NCBI GenBank assembly: GCA_036511595.1
Contig: DATCBY010000058.1
Location: forward strand, 1 to 64,000
Length of the DNA stretch: 64,000 bases
Origin: DASZQY01 sp036511595
Lineage (GTDB): Bacteria > Pseudomonadota > Alphaproteobacteria > Rhizobiales > Kaistiaceae
Direction: 5' to 3'
Part shown: positions 53,503-62,694 of the stretch, piece by piece
How positions within the stretch are numbered: the stretch's first letter is position 1
How the letters are laid out: each line of letters starts with the position of its first letter
Made by a program: the position numbers and the translations under genes
Notes under the pieces: generated by a model
Database searches by the model: none
Seen by the model: the letters and a program-made list of their open reading frames with translations, nothing else
What the model was told of the DNA's origin: nothing

Positions 53503-54303
53503 ATGACCTCGGGACGCGAACTTGTCGCACGTGTCATTTCGGCGATCGCGCTGGCCGCGATAGCCCTCCTCGGTGCGCGATTCGGGGGCTGGGCGGCGGC
53601 GGCGGTGGTCGCAGTTGTCATGGCTGTTGCGCATCTCGAATGGGCCCACATCACCGAGCGCTCGTCGTGGCCGACGGCGATCTTCACCGCCGGTCTTTTG
53701 CTGGCGATCGTTCTGTTTACAGCAGGGCTGCATCCTGTCGGGCTGTCTGTCGCCGTCCTGACGATCGTCACCTCGATTGCAGCCGGCGGCGGCGTCTGGC
53801 GTCCGCTGGGAGCGCTCTATGTCTCCCTGCTGGCATTTGGCGTGTTGGCGTTGCGTCTGTCGCCTGACGACGGCCTCGCCTCGCTTCTGTTTGCCCTGGT
53901 TGTGGTTTGGGCGACAGATACTGGCGCTTTTTTCGCAGGCCGCGCTATCGGCGGGGCGAGGCTCTGGCCACGCGTTTCGCCGAACAAGACCTGGGCGGGC
54001 GCGATCGGCGGCGTGATCGCCGGCGTGGCAGCGGGGCTGATTGCGCTGACGCTGCTCCGCGTGCCGTTGAGCGCAGCGCTGGTCCTGGTGGCCGCGCTGC
54101 TGTCCCTGGTCGCCGAGGCCGGCGACCTGTTCGAGTCTTTCGTGAAGCGCCAGTTCGGAGCGAAGGACTCCGGCTGGCTGGTTCCCGGCCACGGCGGCCT
54201 GCTGGACCGCGTCGACGGACTGTCGGTCGCCGTCGGCGTCGCGGCATTTGTCGGCTGGGTGCACTCCGGCGCCGAGGTGGGGCAGGGGCTGCTTACATGG
54301 TGA
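53503..54303 (+). CDS. cdsA: Phosphatidate cytidylyltransferase
   Basis: A 266-residue membrane enzyme that makes CDP-diacylglycerol. Seven or eight hydrophobic helices are visible. The C-terminal signature is SLVAEAGDLFESFVKRQFG and KDSGWLVPGHGGLLDRVDG, with the conserved acidic and Lys residues. The ATG at 53503 is used; a TTG at 53467 overlapping the uppS stop would add 12 residues and is a real alternative. It overlaps dxr by seven bases. Confidence 0.95.
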   Translation: MTSGRELVARVISAIALAAIALLGARFGGWAAAAVVAVVMAVAHLEWAHITERSSWPTAIFTAGLLLAIVLFTAGLHPVGLSVAVLTIVTSIAAGGGVWRPLGALYVSLLAFGVLALRLSPDDGLASLLFALVVVWATDTGAFFAGRAIGGARLWPRVSPNKTWAGAIGGVIAGVAAGLIALTLLRVPLSAALVLVAALLSLVAEAGDLFESFVKRQFGAKDSGWLVPGHGGLLDRVDGLSVAVGVAAFVGWVHSGAEVGQGLLTW

Positions 54304-55532
54304 CCGCGGCGTTGCCCCGCACATCCGCGGTGGAAGCGCCTCGGCGCATCAGCATTCTGGGGGCGACCGGATCGATCGGTGGCTGCACCCTCGACGTGAT
54401 CGCGGAACGCCGGGAAGCGTTTGCCGTCGAGGCGGTAACCGCGAATTCCAGCGCAACCGAACTCGCGGCCGTCGCGCGCCGCACCGGGGCTAAGCTGGCG
54501 GTCATTGCCGAGGAGAGTGGGTTCCGCGATCTCAAGGAGGCGCTCGCCGGTTCCGGAATTGCCGCGGCGGCGGGCAGGGCGGCGGTCGTCGAGGCGGCGC
54601 TTCGCCCGGTTGACGTCCTGGTCGCGGCGATCGTCGGCGCGGCGGGGCTGGCGCCAACCTTTGCGGCGGTCAACGCCGGCCAGCGGGTGGCGCTTGCCAA
54701 CAAGGAATGCCTAGTTTCAGCCGGACATCTGTTCATGGGCGCGGCCCGTCGCGCCGGAGTCGCCATACTGCCGGTCGACTCCGAACACAACGCGATTTTT
54801 CAGGTTCTCGCGGGCCGCCCTGATGTCATCATCGAGCGCATCGTCGTCACCGCGTCGGGTGGACCGTTCCGGACCTGGTCGCGCGAGCGCATGGCAACGG
54901 CGACGCCAGCGGAAGCGCTGCGCCACCCGAACTGGTCGATGGGCCAGAAGATCACCATCGACTCGGCGACTTTGATGAACAAGGGCCTGGAACTCATCGA
55001 GGCTCACCATCTCTTTGCCCAGCCGAGCGAAAACCTCGACGTGCTGGTCCATCCGCAGTCCATCGTTCACGGCTTGGTATCTTTCGGCGATGGCTATGTA
55101 ATCGCCGCCCTCAGCCCGCCCGACATGCGCACGCCGATAGCGCATTGCCTGGCATGGCCGCAGCCAAGCCCGGGCGCCGGCAATCGGCTGGACTTGGCGG
55201 CGATCGGCAGCCTCGATTTCGCGCCGCCCGATCTTAACCGCTTTCCGGCATTGAGGGTGGCGCGGGTCGCGCTTGAAGAGGGTGGATTTTCGACCAACAT
55301 CCTCAGCGCCGCCAACGAGGTAGCCGTGGCGGCATTCCTCGCCGGTCGCATCGGCTTCCTTGAAATTGCCCGAATAGTCGAGGAAACCTTGGAGGCTGCC
55401 ACGGCAGCCCGTTGGGCGAAGGCACCGGCCTCGATCGATGAGGCTATTTCACTCGATGCCGAAGGACGGCGGTTGGCGGCCAACGCGCTGAATGGCCGGC
55501 CGCCGGTAATGACGAAAGGGACTAAAAGCTGA
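54297..55532 (+). CDS. dxr: 1-deoxy-D-xylulose-5-phosphate reductoisomerase
   Basis: A 411-residue MEP-pathway enzyme that makes 2-C-methyl-D-erythritol 4-phosphate with NADPH. ISILGATGSIGGCTLDVI is the NADPH fold. VALANKECLVSAG, LPVDSEHNAIFQ (metal-binding Asp and Glu) and NWSMGQKITIDSATLMNKGLE (shown as GQKITIDSATLMNKGLE) are the active-site segments. The ATG at 54297 overlaps cdsA; a GTG at 54300 is possible. The stop overlaps rseP by one base. Confidence 0.97.
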   Translation: MVTAALPRTSAVEAPRRISILGATGSIGGCTLDVIAERREAFAVEAVTANSSATELAAVARRTGAKLAVIAEESGFRDLKEALAGSGIAAAAGRAAVVEAALRPVDVLVAAIVGAAGLAPTFAAVNAGQRVALANKECLVSAGHLFMGAARRAGVAILPVDSEHNAIFQVLAGRPDVIIERIVVTASGGPFRTWSRERMATATPAEALRHPNWSMGQKITIDSATLMNKGLELIEAHHLFAQPSENLDVLVHPQSIVHGLVSFGDGYVIAALSPPDMRTPIAHCLAWPQPSPGAGNRLDLAAIGSLDFAPPDLNRFPALRVARVALEEGGFSTNILSAANEVAVAAFLAGRIGFLEIARIVEETLEAATAARWAKAPASIDEAISLDAEGRRLAANALNGRPPVMTKGTKS

Positions 55533-56677
55533 TGGGTCTTGCCAGTTGGTTTGGAAACTTCGGTTCGACCGCCGTCGGCTACGTCGTGCCCTTTCTTTTC
55601 GTCCTAACGATCGTCGTCTTCTTCCACGAACTGGGGCATTTCCTGGTCGCGCGATGGTGCGGCGTTGCAGTCAAGACGTTCTCGATAGGCTTCGGTCCCG
55701 AGTTAATTGGGTTTACGGACCGTACGGGGACCCGGTGGCGCATCTCGGCGATCCCTCTCGGTGGCTACGTTCGCTTTCTCGGTGACGGCAGCGAGATGAG
55801 CAATACCGATCGCGAGGCGATAGCGGCAATGCCGGTCGCGGAGCGCATGCGCACCTTTGCCGGCAAGGGCGTCGGGGCGAGGGCGGCGATCGTCGCCGCG
55901 GGCCCGATAGCCAATTTCATCCTTGCCGTGGTCATCTTCGCCGGCATCTTCAGCATTGTCGGCCAGCAGACGGTGACGCCGCGCGTCGATACCGTCATTG
56001 CCGGCAGCCCTGCCGAAAAGGCCGGCGTGCAGGCCGGCGACATTGTCGTATCCGTCAACGGCAGCGCCATCTCCAGTTTCACCGATCTACAGCGCATCGT
56101 GGGCTTCGCGTCCGGAGAAGCGCTTACCCTCGTGCTCAAGCGGGGCGATGCGGACGTGACCGTAACGGCGACGCCGGAGCGGAAGGAAGTCACCGATTCC
56201 TTCGGTAACAAGCAGCGGCTCGGCGTCCTGGGGATTTCGCGCGATCAGAAATCTACCGATGTCGTCACGCAGCGCTATTCAGTGCCGGCCGCCGCGTGGG
56301 CCGGCATCAAGGAAACATGGTTCATTACCGATCACACGCTGGGCTACCTGTTCGGCGTGGCCACGGGACGTGAATCGGCTGATCAACTAGGCGGGCCCAT
56401 CCGCGTGGCCGAGGTTTCGGCGCAGGTTGCAACGCTGGGTTTTGTCGCCCTGCTCAATCTCGCCGCGATCCTGTCGGTCAGCATCGGGCTGATCAATCTG
56501 TTCCCGGTGCCCATGCTGGATGGCGGTCATCTGCTGTATTTCGCGTTCGAGGCGGCGCGTGGCCGACCGCTCAGCGAGCGTGTGCAGGATATCGGCTTCC
56601 GCATTGGGCTTGCGGCGGTCTTGATGCTGATGATCTTCGCGACTTGGAATGACATTATTCATTTGAGTTTGCTGTGA
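55532..56677 (+). CDS. rseP: Site-2 intramembrane zinc metalloprotease RseP/MmpA
   Basis: A 381-residue membrane protease with the zinc motif FFHELGHF (residues about 32-39) in the first helix and the third ligand in LFPVPMLDGGHLLYF near the C terminus. A PDZ domain (about 145-225) lies between, around GSPAEKAGVQAGDIVVSVNG. In Caulobacter the homologue MmpA degrades the PodJ polarity factor; in E. coli RseP cleaves RseA. bamA follows after 179 bases. Confidence 0.96.
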   Translation: MGLASWFGNFGSTAVGYVVPFLFVLTIVVFFHELGHFLVARWCGVAVKTFSIGFGPELIGFTDRTGTRWRISAIPLGGYVRFLGDGSEMSNTDREAIAAMPVAERMRTFAGKGVGARAAIVAAGPIANFILAVVIFAGIFSIVGQQTVTPRVDTVIAGSPAEKAGVQAGDIVVSVNGSAISSFTDLQRIVGFASGEALTLVLKRGDADVTVTATPERKEVTDSFGNKQRLGVLGISRDQKSTDVVTQRYSVPAAAWAGIKETWFITDHTLGYLFGVATGRESADQLGGPIRVAEVSAQVATLGFVALLNLAAILSVSIGLINLFPVPMLDGGHLLYFAFEAARGRPLSERVQDIGFRIGLAAVLMLMIFATWNDIIHLSLL

Positions 56678-56856
56678 ATTAAGGCTTCCATGCGTGGCGC
56701 TCCAGCAACGTAAAAAGAGATTCGCGGGAGCGCAGAGGGGTGCGGGTTGCGGGGACCGCAAAAGCCTGTAAACCTGCGCTTAGGAGGCCCCGGGGGGCGA
56801 ATCTGTCCGCGACCGGCGTGGTCAGAGCAGACGTGGCTACAAGGCATCCGATCCCT

Positions 56857-59196
56857 ATGAATTCATTTATGTTTTTCGCTCGCCGGCTCGCTCTTTGCCT
56901 GACCGTGATGTTGGCGGTGCCAGCGATCGCGGGCTTGCTCTCGTTGGCCGCGGTGTCGCCGGCGGCGGCGGCGGTTGCCTCAAGCATCACCGTGAAGGGC
57001 AACCAACGCATCGAGGTGGAAACGATCAAGGCCTACGTCACGATCAAGCCGGGCAAGCCCTACAACGCCCTGGACGTGGATGATTCGATCAAGAAGCTCT
57101 TTGATACCGGGCTGTTCGCCGATGTGTCGATCGTACAGCGCGGTCCGACGCTGCTTGTAACCGTGGTTGAAAATCCGGTCATCAATTCGGTGACGTTTGT
57201 CGGCAACAAGAAGGTCAAGTCCAACGTTCTCGAGCAGGTCGTCTCCGCCAAAGCGCGTGGAACCCTGACGGATGCACGGCTGCAGAGCGACATTGCCCGT
57301 ATCAAGGAATATTACTCCCGCAGCGGCCGCAGCAGCGCCACGGTCGAGGGAACGGCCAAGCCTATCGCGGAGAATCGCGTCGATGTGGTGTTCACCATCA
57401 CCGAGGGCGGTCGCACTGGCGTGGGCTCGATTGTCTTTGTTGGCAACAAGGCGTTCTCGTCAGCCAGTCTGACGCGCATCGTTTCCCTGCGCACGACCAA
57501 CTGGATGAGTTGGCTGGACAAAAAGGACATCTACAGCGAAGAGAAGATTCAGGCCGACGAGGAACTGTTGCGCCGGTTCTATCTTTCGCATGGCTATGCC
57601 GATTTCCAGGTGTTGTCGGGCACGGCGACGCTGGATCCGGCCAAGGGCAGGTACACCGTCACCTACACCGTCGACGAGGGCCCCAAGTACGCGTTTGGCG
57701 ACATCGCCATCGACTCCTCGATCCAGGGGGTCGACTCAAAGATGCTGGATGGCTTCGTCCTGACGAGGAAGGGGCGCGTATTCAATGCCGACCAGGTTCA
57801 GAAGAGCGTCGAGAACCTGACGATAGAATTGTCGCGCCTTGGCTATGTTTTTGCGCAGGTCCGCCCGCGCGGCGACCGCGACTACACCAACAACGTCATC
57901 GCGATGACGTACGTGATCGACGAAGGCGCTCGCGCCTACGTCGAACGCATCGACATTCGCGGCAACACCAAGACGCGCGACTATGTCATCCGCCGTGAAT
58001 TCGATATCTCCGAGGGCGACGCCTACAACCGCGTGCTGATCGACCGCGCCCAGCGCCGCCTGAACAATCTGGGCTACTTCAAGGCCGTACAGATCTCGAC
58101 GGAGCCCGGTTCTGCGCCTGACAAGGTCATCGTGGTCGTCAATGTCGAAGACCAGTCGACCGGCTCCTTCTCTGTTTCGGGCGGACTGTCGACCGAGCAG
58201 GGGATCATCGCTGAAGTGGCGATGGAGGAGAAGAATTTCCTCGGTCGCGGCCAGCAGGTGCGGGTGTCAGTCGGCGGCAGCCAGACAACGCGAGATTACC
58301 AGATATCGTTCACTGATCCGTACTTCCTGGGATCGCGGATATCGGCTGGCTTTGATGGGTATGACACAACGTCAACCACACAGACGTATCAGCCGTACAA
58401 CACCGAGACGATCGGCGGCGGCCTGCGCATTGGTCTGCCGCTCAGCGACGAACTAAGCGCCCAACTGAATTACAAGATTTCCGACCAGACGATTTCGGGC
58501 ACGGTGCCGTGTGGTCCCGGTGCTACTACGGGCTGCTACTTTCCGAATGGGTCGCGTCTCACCTCGTCGGCCGGATATGGGCTGACCTATTCGACGATCG
58601 ACAACAAGACTTCGCCAACCGAGGGATGGTACTTCAACGTTGCGGAGGATTTCGCCGGCCTTGGCGGCGACGCAAGGTTTGTTCGCACGACCGGCGAGGC
58701 CCGGGTCTATTCACCGATACTGCCAGGCAGCGACATGATCGGCATGTTGAAGGTCGCCGGTGGCAACATCACGGGGCTGGGTGCGCCGGTTGCGACGCAG
58801 GACGATTTCTTCAAGGGTGGCGAGACGATTCGCGGCTTCGCCCCCTACGGTTACGGTCCGCGCGACCTCACCACCGGCCTCGCTCTCGGCGGCAAGACTT
58901 TCGTAGGCGGCACTGCCGAAGTGAGCTTCCCGCTTCCACTGCTTCCGCCTGATTTCGGCTTGCGCGGCGCCGTGTTTGCTGACGCCGGCACGCTCTTTGG
59001 CGCTGACGTGCCCGCGAGTTGCGGCGGCATCTGCGGCCCCGTGGCCGATGATGCGATGATCCGCTCGTCGGTCGGCGCCTCGATAATCTGGGCGTCGCCC
59101 TTCGGATCAATCCGCGCCGACTTTGCCGACGCAATCACCAAGGCCACCTACGACCAGACGCAGTTTTTCCGTCTCGGAGCCGGGACGGCATTCTGA
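56857..59196 (+). CDS. bamA: Outer membrane protein assembly factor BamA
   Basis: A 779-residue Omp85 protein with a signal peptide (NSFMFFARRLALCLTVMLAV... to about AAA), five POTRA domains (about 40-420) and a C-terminal beta-barrel. The lid-loop motif appears as IRGFAPYGYG in place of the usual VRGF. The final segment DQTQFFRLGAGTAF ends in the expected Phe. The open frame starts 39 codons earlier, but the ATG at 56857 gives a proper signal peptide. It folds outer-membrane proteins such as TolC. fabZ follows directly, without skp or lpxD. Confidence 0.96.
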   Translation: MNSFMFFARRLALCLTVMLAVPAIAGLLSLAAVSPAAAAVASSITVKGNQRIEVETIKAYVTIKPGKPYNALDVDDSIKKLFDTGLFADVSIVQRGPTLLVTVVENPVINSVTFVGNKKVKSNVLEQVVSAKARGTLTDARLQSDIARIKEYYSRSGRSSATVEGTAKPIAENRVDVVFTITEGGRTGVGSIVFVGNKAFSSASLTRIVSLRTTNWMSWLDKKDIYSEEKIQADEELLRRFYLSHGYADFQVLSGTATLDPAKGRYTVTYTVDEGPKYAFGDIAIDSSIQGVDSKMLDGFVLTRKGRVFNADQVQKSVENLTIELSRLGYVFAQVRPRGDRDYTNNVIAMTYVIDEGARAYVERIDIRGNTKTRDYVIRREFDISEGDAYNRVLIDRAQRRLNNLGYFKAVQISTEPGSAPDKVIVVVNVEDQSTGSFSVSGGLSTEQGIIAEVAMEEKNFLGRGQQVRVSVGGSQTTRDYQISFTDPYFLGSRISAGFDGYDTTSTTQTYQPYNTETIGGGLRIGLPLSDELSAQLNYKISDQTISGTVPCGPGATTGCYFPNGSRLTSSAGYGLTYSTIDNKTSPTEGWYFNVAEDFAGLGGDARFVRTTGEARVYSPILPGSDMIGMLKVAGGNITGLGAPVATQDDFFKGGETIRGFAPYGYGPRDLTTGLALGGKTFVGGTAEVSFPLPLLPPDFGLRGAVFADAGTLFGADVPASCGGICGPVADDAMIRSSVGASIIWASPFGSIRADFADAITKATYDQTQFFRLGAGTAF

Positions 59197-59308
59197 CGGA
59201 CCGGCGTTGGCGCGCCCGGCAGACGAGATCCCGGGGATTCTTGATCCGGCTGCGTCGCCGAGCATTGTGGTGACCAGCAAGGCGGAGCACGCTCAAGGGA
59301 GCGAGCGC

Positions 59309-59767
59309 ATGGACGGTGGCCCGACGACGCTGGAGACTGTGGACATCCAGCAGTTGCTTGAGCTGCTGCCGCACCGCTATCCGTTTCTGATGGTCGACCG
59401 GATCGTCGACATCGACGGCGCCAATTCGTGTGTCGGCATCAAGAACGTCACCTTCAACGAGCCGCACTTTACCGGTCATTTCCCTGGCCGGCCGGTAATG
59501 CCGGGAGTGCTGCTGGTCGAGGGAATGGCTCAGACGGCGGGGGCGCTGAGCATCCGCTCGTTCAACATGGAAAACCCGCCGATCGTCTACCTGTTAAGCG
59601 TGGACGAAGCGAAATTCCGCAAGCCGGTGGTGCCCGGCGACGTCGTGGAGTATCACATCCACAAGCTGCGTTCGCGCGGCAACGTCTGGAAGTTCGCCTG
59701 TGAAGCGAAGGTTGGCGGCGTGAAAGCGGCCGAGGCAATCATCACGGCGATGATCGCACCGGAGTAA
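59309..59767 (+). CDS. fabZ: 3-hydroxyacyl-ACP dehydratase FabZ
   Basis: A 152-residue hotdog dehydratase of fatty-acid elongation. LLPHRYPFLMVDRIVDID is the start of the fold. The active-site His and Glu are in HFTGHFPGRPVMPGVLLVEG. AAGGGAG seven bases before the ATG supports this start; the frame is open further upstream, but those residues do not match the family. It begins the fabZ-lpxA-lpxI-lpxB group. Confidence 0.97.
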   Translation: MDGGPTTLETVDIQQLLELLPHRYPFLMVDRIVDIDGANSCVGIKNVTFNEPHFTGHFPGRPVMPGVLLVEGMAQTAGALSIRSFNMENPPIVYLLSVDEAKFRKPVVPGDVVEYHIHKLRSRGNVWKFACEAKVGGVKAAEAIITAMIAPE

Positions 59768-59775
59768 GCGTCCGC

Positions 59776-60606
59776 ATGAGTCTCATTCATCCTACCGCGA
59801 TCGTCGAGGATGGCGCGCGCCTCGGCGCCGATGTGACTGTCGGCGCGTTTTCGGTCGTCGGCCGCGATGTCGCGCTCGAAGATGGCGTGTCTCTCGACGC
59901 TCACGTAATGATCCGCGGCCGCACGACAATCGGAGCGCGCACGCGCGTGGCCAGTTTTGCCGTGATCGGTGGCGAGGCGCAGGACCTTAGCTACAAGGGC
60001 GAAGAGACCGCGGTTGTCATTGGTCCGGACTCCATCGTCCGGGAGCACGTCACCATCCATCGCGGCACGGCTCGCGGCCGCGGCGTCACCACGCTCGGCG
60101 CGCATTGCTTCGTCATGATCGGCGCCCACGTCGCGCACGATTGTCTCATCGGCGAGCACGTCATCCTGACCAATCAGGCAACGCTCGGGGGCCATTCCGA
60201 GATCGGCGACTACGCGATCCTCGGTGGCCTGGTCGGCGTGCAGCAGCGCAGCCGGATCGGCGCGCACAGCTTTATCGGCGGCATGACCGGCATCAGCCGC
60301 GACGTCGTCCCCTTCGTCATGGCGACCGGCCGGTTCGCTCGCCTGGCGGGAATCAATGTCGTCGGCCTCAAGCGACGCGGATACGACAAGGCGACCCTGC
60401 ACGCCCTCCATCTTGCGTATCGGCTGTTCTTCGCGTCGCAGGGCCCGCGTTCGGAGCGCCTGGCGGCGCTAGCCGAGCAATTCGGCACGGTGCCGGCGGT
60501 CGTCGATTTGATCGACTTCATCCGAGCGTCCGGCAACCGGCCGCTGGCGCTTCCCCGTGACCCAAGCATTGGCACTGACGACGACTACGACAACGATGAC
60601 GCCTGA
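59776..60606 (+). CDS. lpxA: UDP-N-acetylglucosamine O-acyltransferase LpxA
   Basis: A 276-residue left-handed beta-helix enzyme that takes the first step of lipid A synthesis. Hexapeptide repeats run from IHPTAIVEDGARLGADV to about residue 190. The catalytic His is in GAHVAHDCLIG, and GGLVGVQQ is the acyl-ruler region. It ends in an unusual acidic tail (DDDYDNDDA) that overlaps the start of lpxI. Confidence 0.97.
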   Translation: MSLIHPTAIVEDGARLGADVTVGAFSVVGRDVALEDGVSLDAHVMIRGRTTIGARTRVASFAVIGGEAQDLSYKGEETAVVIGPDSIVREHVTIHRGTARGRGVTTLGAHCFVMIGAHVAHDCLIGEHVILTNQATLGGHSEIGDYAILGGLVGVQQRSRIGAHSFIGGMTGISRDVVPFVMATGRFARLAGINVVGLKRRGYDKATLHALHLAYRLFFASQGPRSERLAALAEQFGTVPAVVDLIDFIRASGNRPLALPRDPSIGTDDDYDNDDA

Positions 60607-61492
60607 ACTCGGCGGCGAATCGGCGCCGGCGGCTGCCGGCGGGCCGCTTGTCATTCTGGCGGCCGGGGGCGCGGTGCCGTTCGAGGTAGCCTCCGCTGCC
60701 ACTGCCGCCGGTCGCCAGGTGCTCGTCATCGCCCTGGAGGGGGCCGCCGACGAGCGGCTGCGGGCATTTCCCCAAGCCACCGTGAAATGGGGCCAGATCG
60801 GCAAGGTCGAGGCGCTGATCGAGCGCCACGGCGGGCGCGAGATTTGCCTCATCGGTGCCGTCGACCGGCGCCCGGATTTCGCCAACATCGGCGTCGACCT
60901 GGGTGCGTTGCGCTACCTGCCGCGCATCGTCAAGGGAATGATCGGCGGCGACGATACCGTCCTTGGCAATCTCGTGAAGGGTCTGGAGGAACGCGGTTTC
61001 CGGGTAGTCGGCGCCCACGAGGTGGCTCCGATGCTGGTCGCCGCGGAAGGGCGCGTGGCAGGGCCCGACATGGGCGCTTCGGAGCGCGGCGATGCGCTGC
61101 TGGCAATGACCGCGGCGCGGGCGGTAGGCGCCCTTGATGTCGGCCAGGCGGCGGTGGCGGTTGGCATGCGGGTCATCGCACTGGAAGCGGCCGAAGGCAC
61201 CGACGCAATGCTCGAACGCGTGGCAGCCTTGCGCGCCAACGGCCGGGCAAAGTGGAGCGGTCGCGCCGGCGTACTCGCCAAGCGGTCCAAGCCCCAGCAG
61301 GACCTGCGCGTCGACATGCCTGCCATCGGCCCGAAGACAGTGGAGGCGGTGATGCGGGCGGGACTCGCCGGCATCGCCATCGAGCCCGGTCGGGTCATGA
61401 TTGCTGAACGAGTTGAAACAGTAGCGCTCGCGAGCCGCACTGGAACCTTCATTGTCGCTTATGGCGATCTTCCGGCGCCGGTTGCCGGCTGA
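60596..61492 (+). CDS. lpxI: UDP-2,3-diacylglucosamine pyrophosphatase LpxI
   Basis: A 298-residue DUF1009 protein that replaces LpxH in alphaproteobacteria and hydrolyses UDP-diacylglucosamine to lipid X. LVILAAGGAVPFEVASAA, IGGDDTVLGNLVKGLEERGF, LDVGQAAVAVGMRVIALEAAEGTDAML (shown as GMRVIALEAAEGTDAML) and KRSKPQQDLRVDMPAIGPKT are the family blocks. The ATG at 60596 overlaps lpxA by 11 bases; an ATG at 60557 would add a Thr-rich leader. Confidence 0.94.
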   Translation: MTPELGGESAPAAAGGPLVILAAGGAVPFEVASAATAAGRQVLVIALEGAADERLRAFPQATVKWGQIGKVEALIERHGGREICLIGAVDRRPDFANIGVDLGALRYLPRIVKGMIGGDDTVLGNLVKGLEERGFRVVGAHEVAPMLVAAEGRVAGPDMGASERGDALLAMTAARAVGALDVGQAAVAVGMRVIALEAAEGTDAMLERVAALRANGRAKWSGRAGVLAKRSKPQQDLRVDMPAIGPKTVEAVMRAGLAGIAIEPGRVMIAERVETVALASRTGTFIVAYGDLPAPVAG

Positions 61493-62688
61493 TGGCCGCC
61501 GTTGCCAATGACGAAGCACCGACGATCTTCGTCATTGCGGGCGAGGAGTCGGGCGACCTTCTCGGCGCCAACCTCATGGCCACTATCCTTGACCGGCTCG
61601 GCGGACGCGTCCGCTTTCTGGGCGTCGGCGGTGCGCGGATGGCCAAGGTCGGCCTGCACTCGATGTTCCCCATGGAGGAGATCGTCCTTCACGGCCTCAC
61701 GGAGGCGATTGTCCACGGGCCTCGTCTTCTCAAACGCATTCGCGAGACCGCCGAGGCGATCGTCGACGCAGCCCCCGATGTGCTCCTCCTGATCGACTGC
61801 CCGGGCTTCAATCTCCGCGTCGGCAGGATGGTCGGGCGACGCGATCCGACCATTCCGATCGTCGACTACGTCTCGCCGTCGGTGTGGGCCTATTTTCCCG
61901 GGCGCGCGCGGAAGATGGCACGCTATGTCGACCAGCTTCTTGCCATCCTGCCCTTTGAGCCGACCGTTCACCGCGCGCTCGGCGGTCCGCCGACGACCTA
62001 TGTCGGGCATCCGCTGATCGAGCGGCTTGCAAGACTGCGTCCCATGCACGGCGAGCGACCGCCACTCACTACCGGTACGCGCCCCGTACTGCTGGCGCTG
62101 CCTGGAAGCAGGGGCAGCGAGGTCGGAAGGCTGATGCAGAGATTTGGCGACGCCGTGGCCATGACCGTCCGCGAGGTCGGGCCGGTCGAGGTGCTACTGC
62201 CCGCGGTTCCCCAACTGGCCAGGGAAATCCGCGAGCGTGCCGCCGGATGGCCGATTCCGCCTACCATCGTCGAGGGAGAGACTGCGACCTATGCCGCTTT
62301 CCGGCGCAGCCACGCTGCGCTTGCGGCTTCCGGAACGGTCACGCTTGAACTCGCACTGGCGGAGGTGCCGATGGTAGTGGCGTACCGGGTCGACACCTTC
62401 CTGCGTATCTTCAAGCCCTTGCTCAAGGTCGACTCGATCGTCTTGCCTAATCTCATTCTGGGCGAGAACGCGATCCCCGAGTTTCTCGACGGCAATGCCA
62501 CGCCGTCCAAACTATCGGCCGCCCTGGTACCGCTCCTTCGCGACACACCAGCGAGGGCAGCGCAACTCGCCGCATTCGACCGCCTGGAAGATCTGATGGC
62601 CCTCGACCACGGAACGCCTTCCAGCCGCGCCACCGATGTCGTTCTGGCAACGATGCGCCAGCGGGCTGCTCTTGGCCCGCCAAGCTGA
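61492..62688 (+). CDS. lpxB: Lipid-A-disaccharide synthase LpxB
   Basis: A 398-residue GT19 glycosyltransferase that joins lipid X and UDP-diacylglucosamine. FVIAGEESGDLLGANLM, FLGVGGARM, LIDCPGFNLRVGRM, YVSPSVWAYFPGRARKMARY, LLALPGSRGSEVGRLM and ASGTVTLELALAEVPMVVAY cover the whole family pattern. It starts in the lpxI stop. Confidence 0.97.
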   Translation: MAAVANDEAPTIFVIAGEESGDLLGANLMATILDRLGGRVRFLGVGGARMAKVGLHSMFPMEEIVLHGLTEAIVHGPRLLKRIRETAEAIVDAAPDVLLLIDCPGFNLRVGRMVGRRDPTIPIVDYVSPSVWAYFPGRARKMARYVDQLLAILPFEPTVHRALGGPPTTYVGHPLIERLARLRPMHGERPPLTTGTRPVLLALPGSRGSEVGRLMQRFGDAVAMTVREVGPVEVLLPAVPQLAREIRERAAGWPIPPTIVEGETATYAAFRRSHAALAASGTVTLELALAEVPMVVAYRVDTFLRIFKPLLKVDSIVLPNLILGENAIPEFLDGNATPSKLSAALVPLLRDTPARAAQLAAFDRLEDLMALDHGTPSSRATDVVLATMRQRAALGPPS

Positions 62689-62694
62689 CTGATG

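Noticed and set aside
59197..59308. A degenerate remnant of lpxD before fabZ
   Set aside because: The 112 bases are too short and the translated frame shows none of the LpxD hexapeptide pattern.
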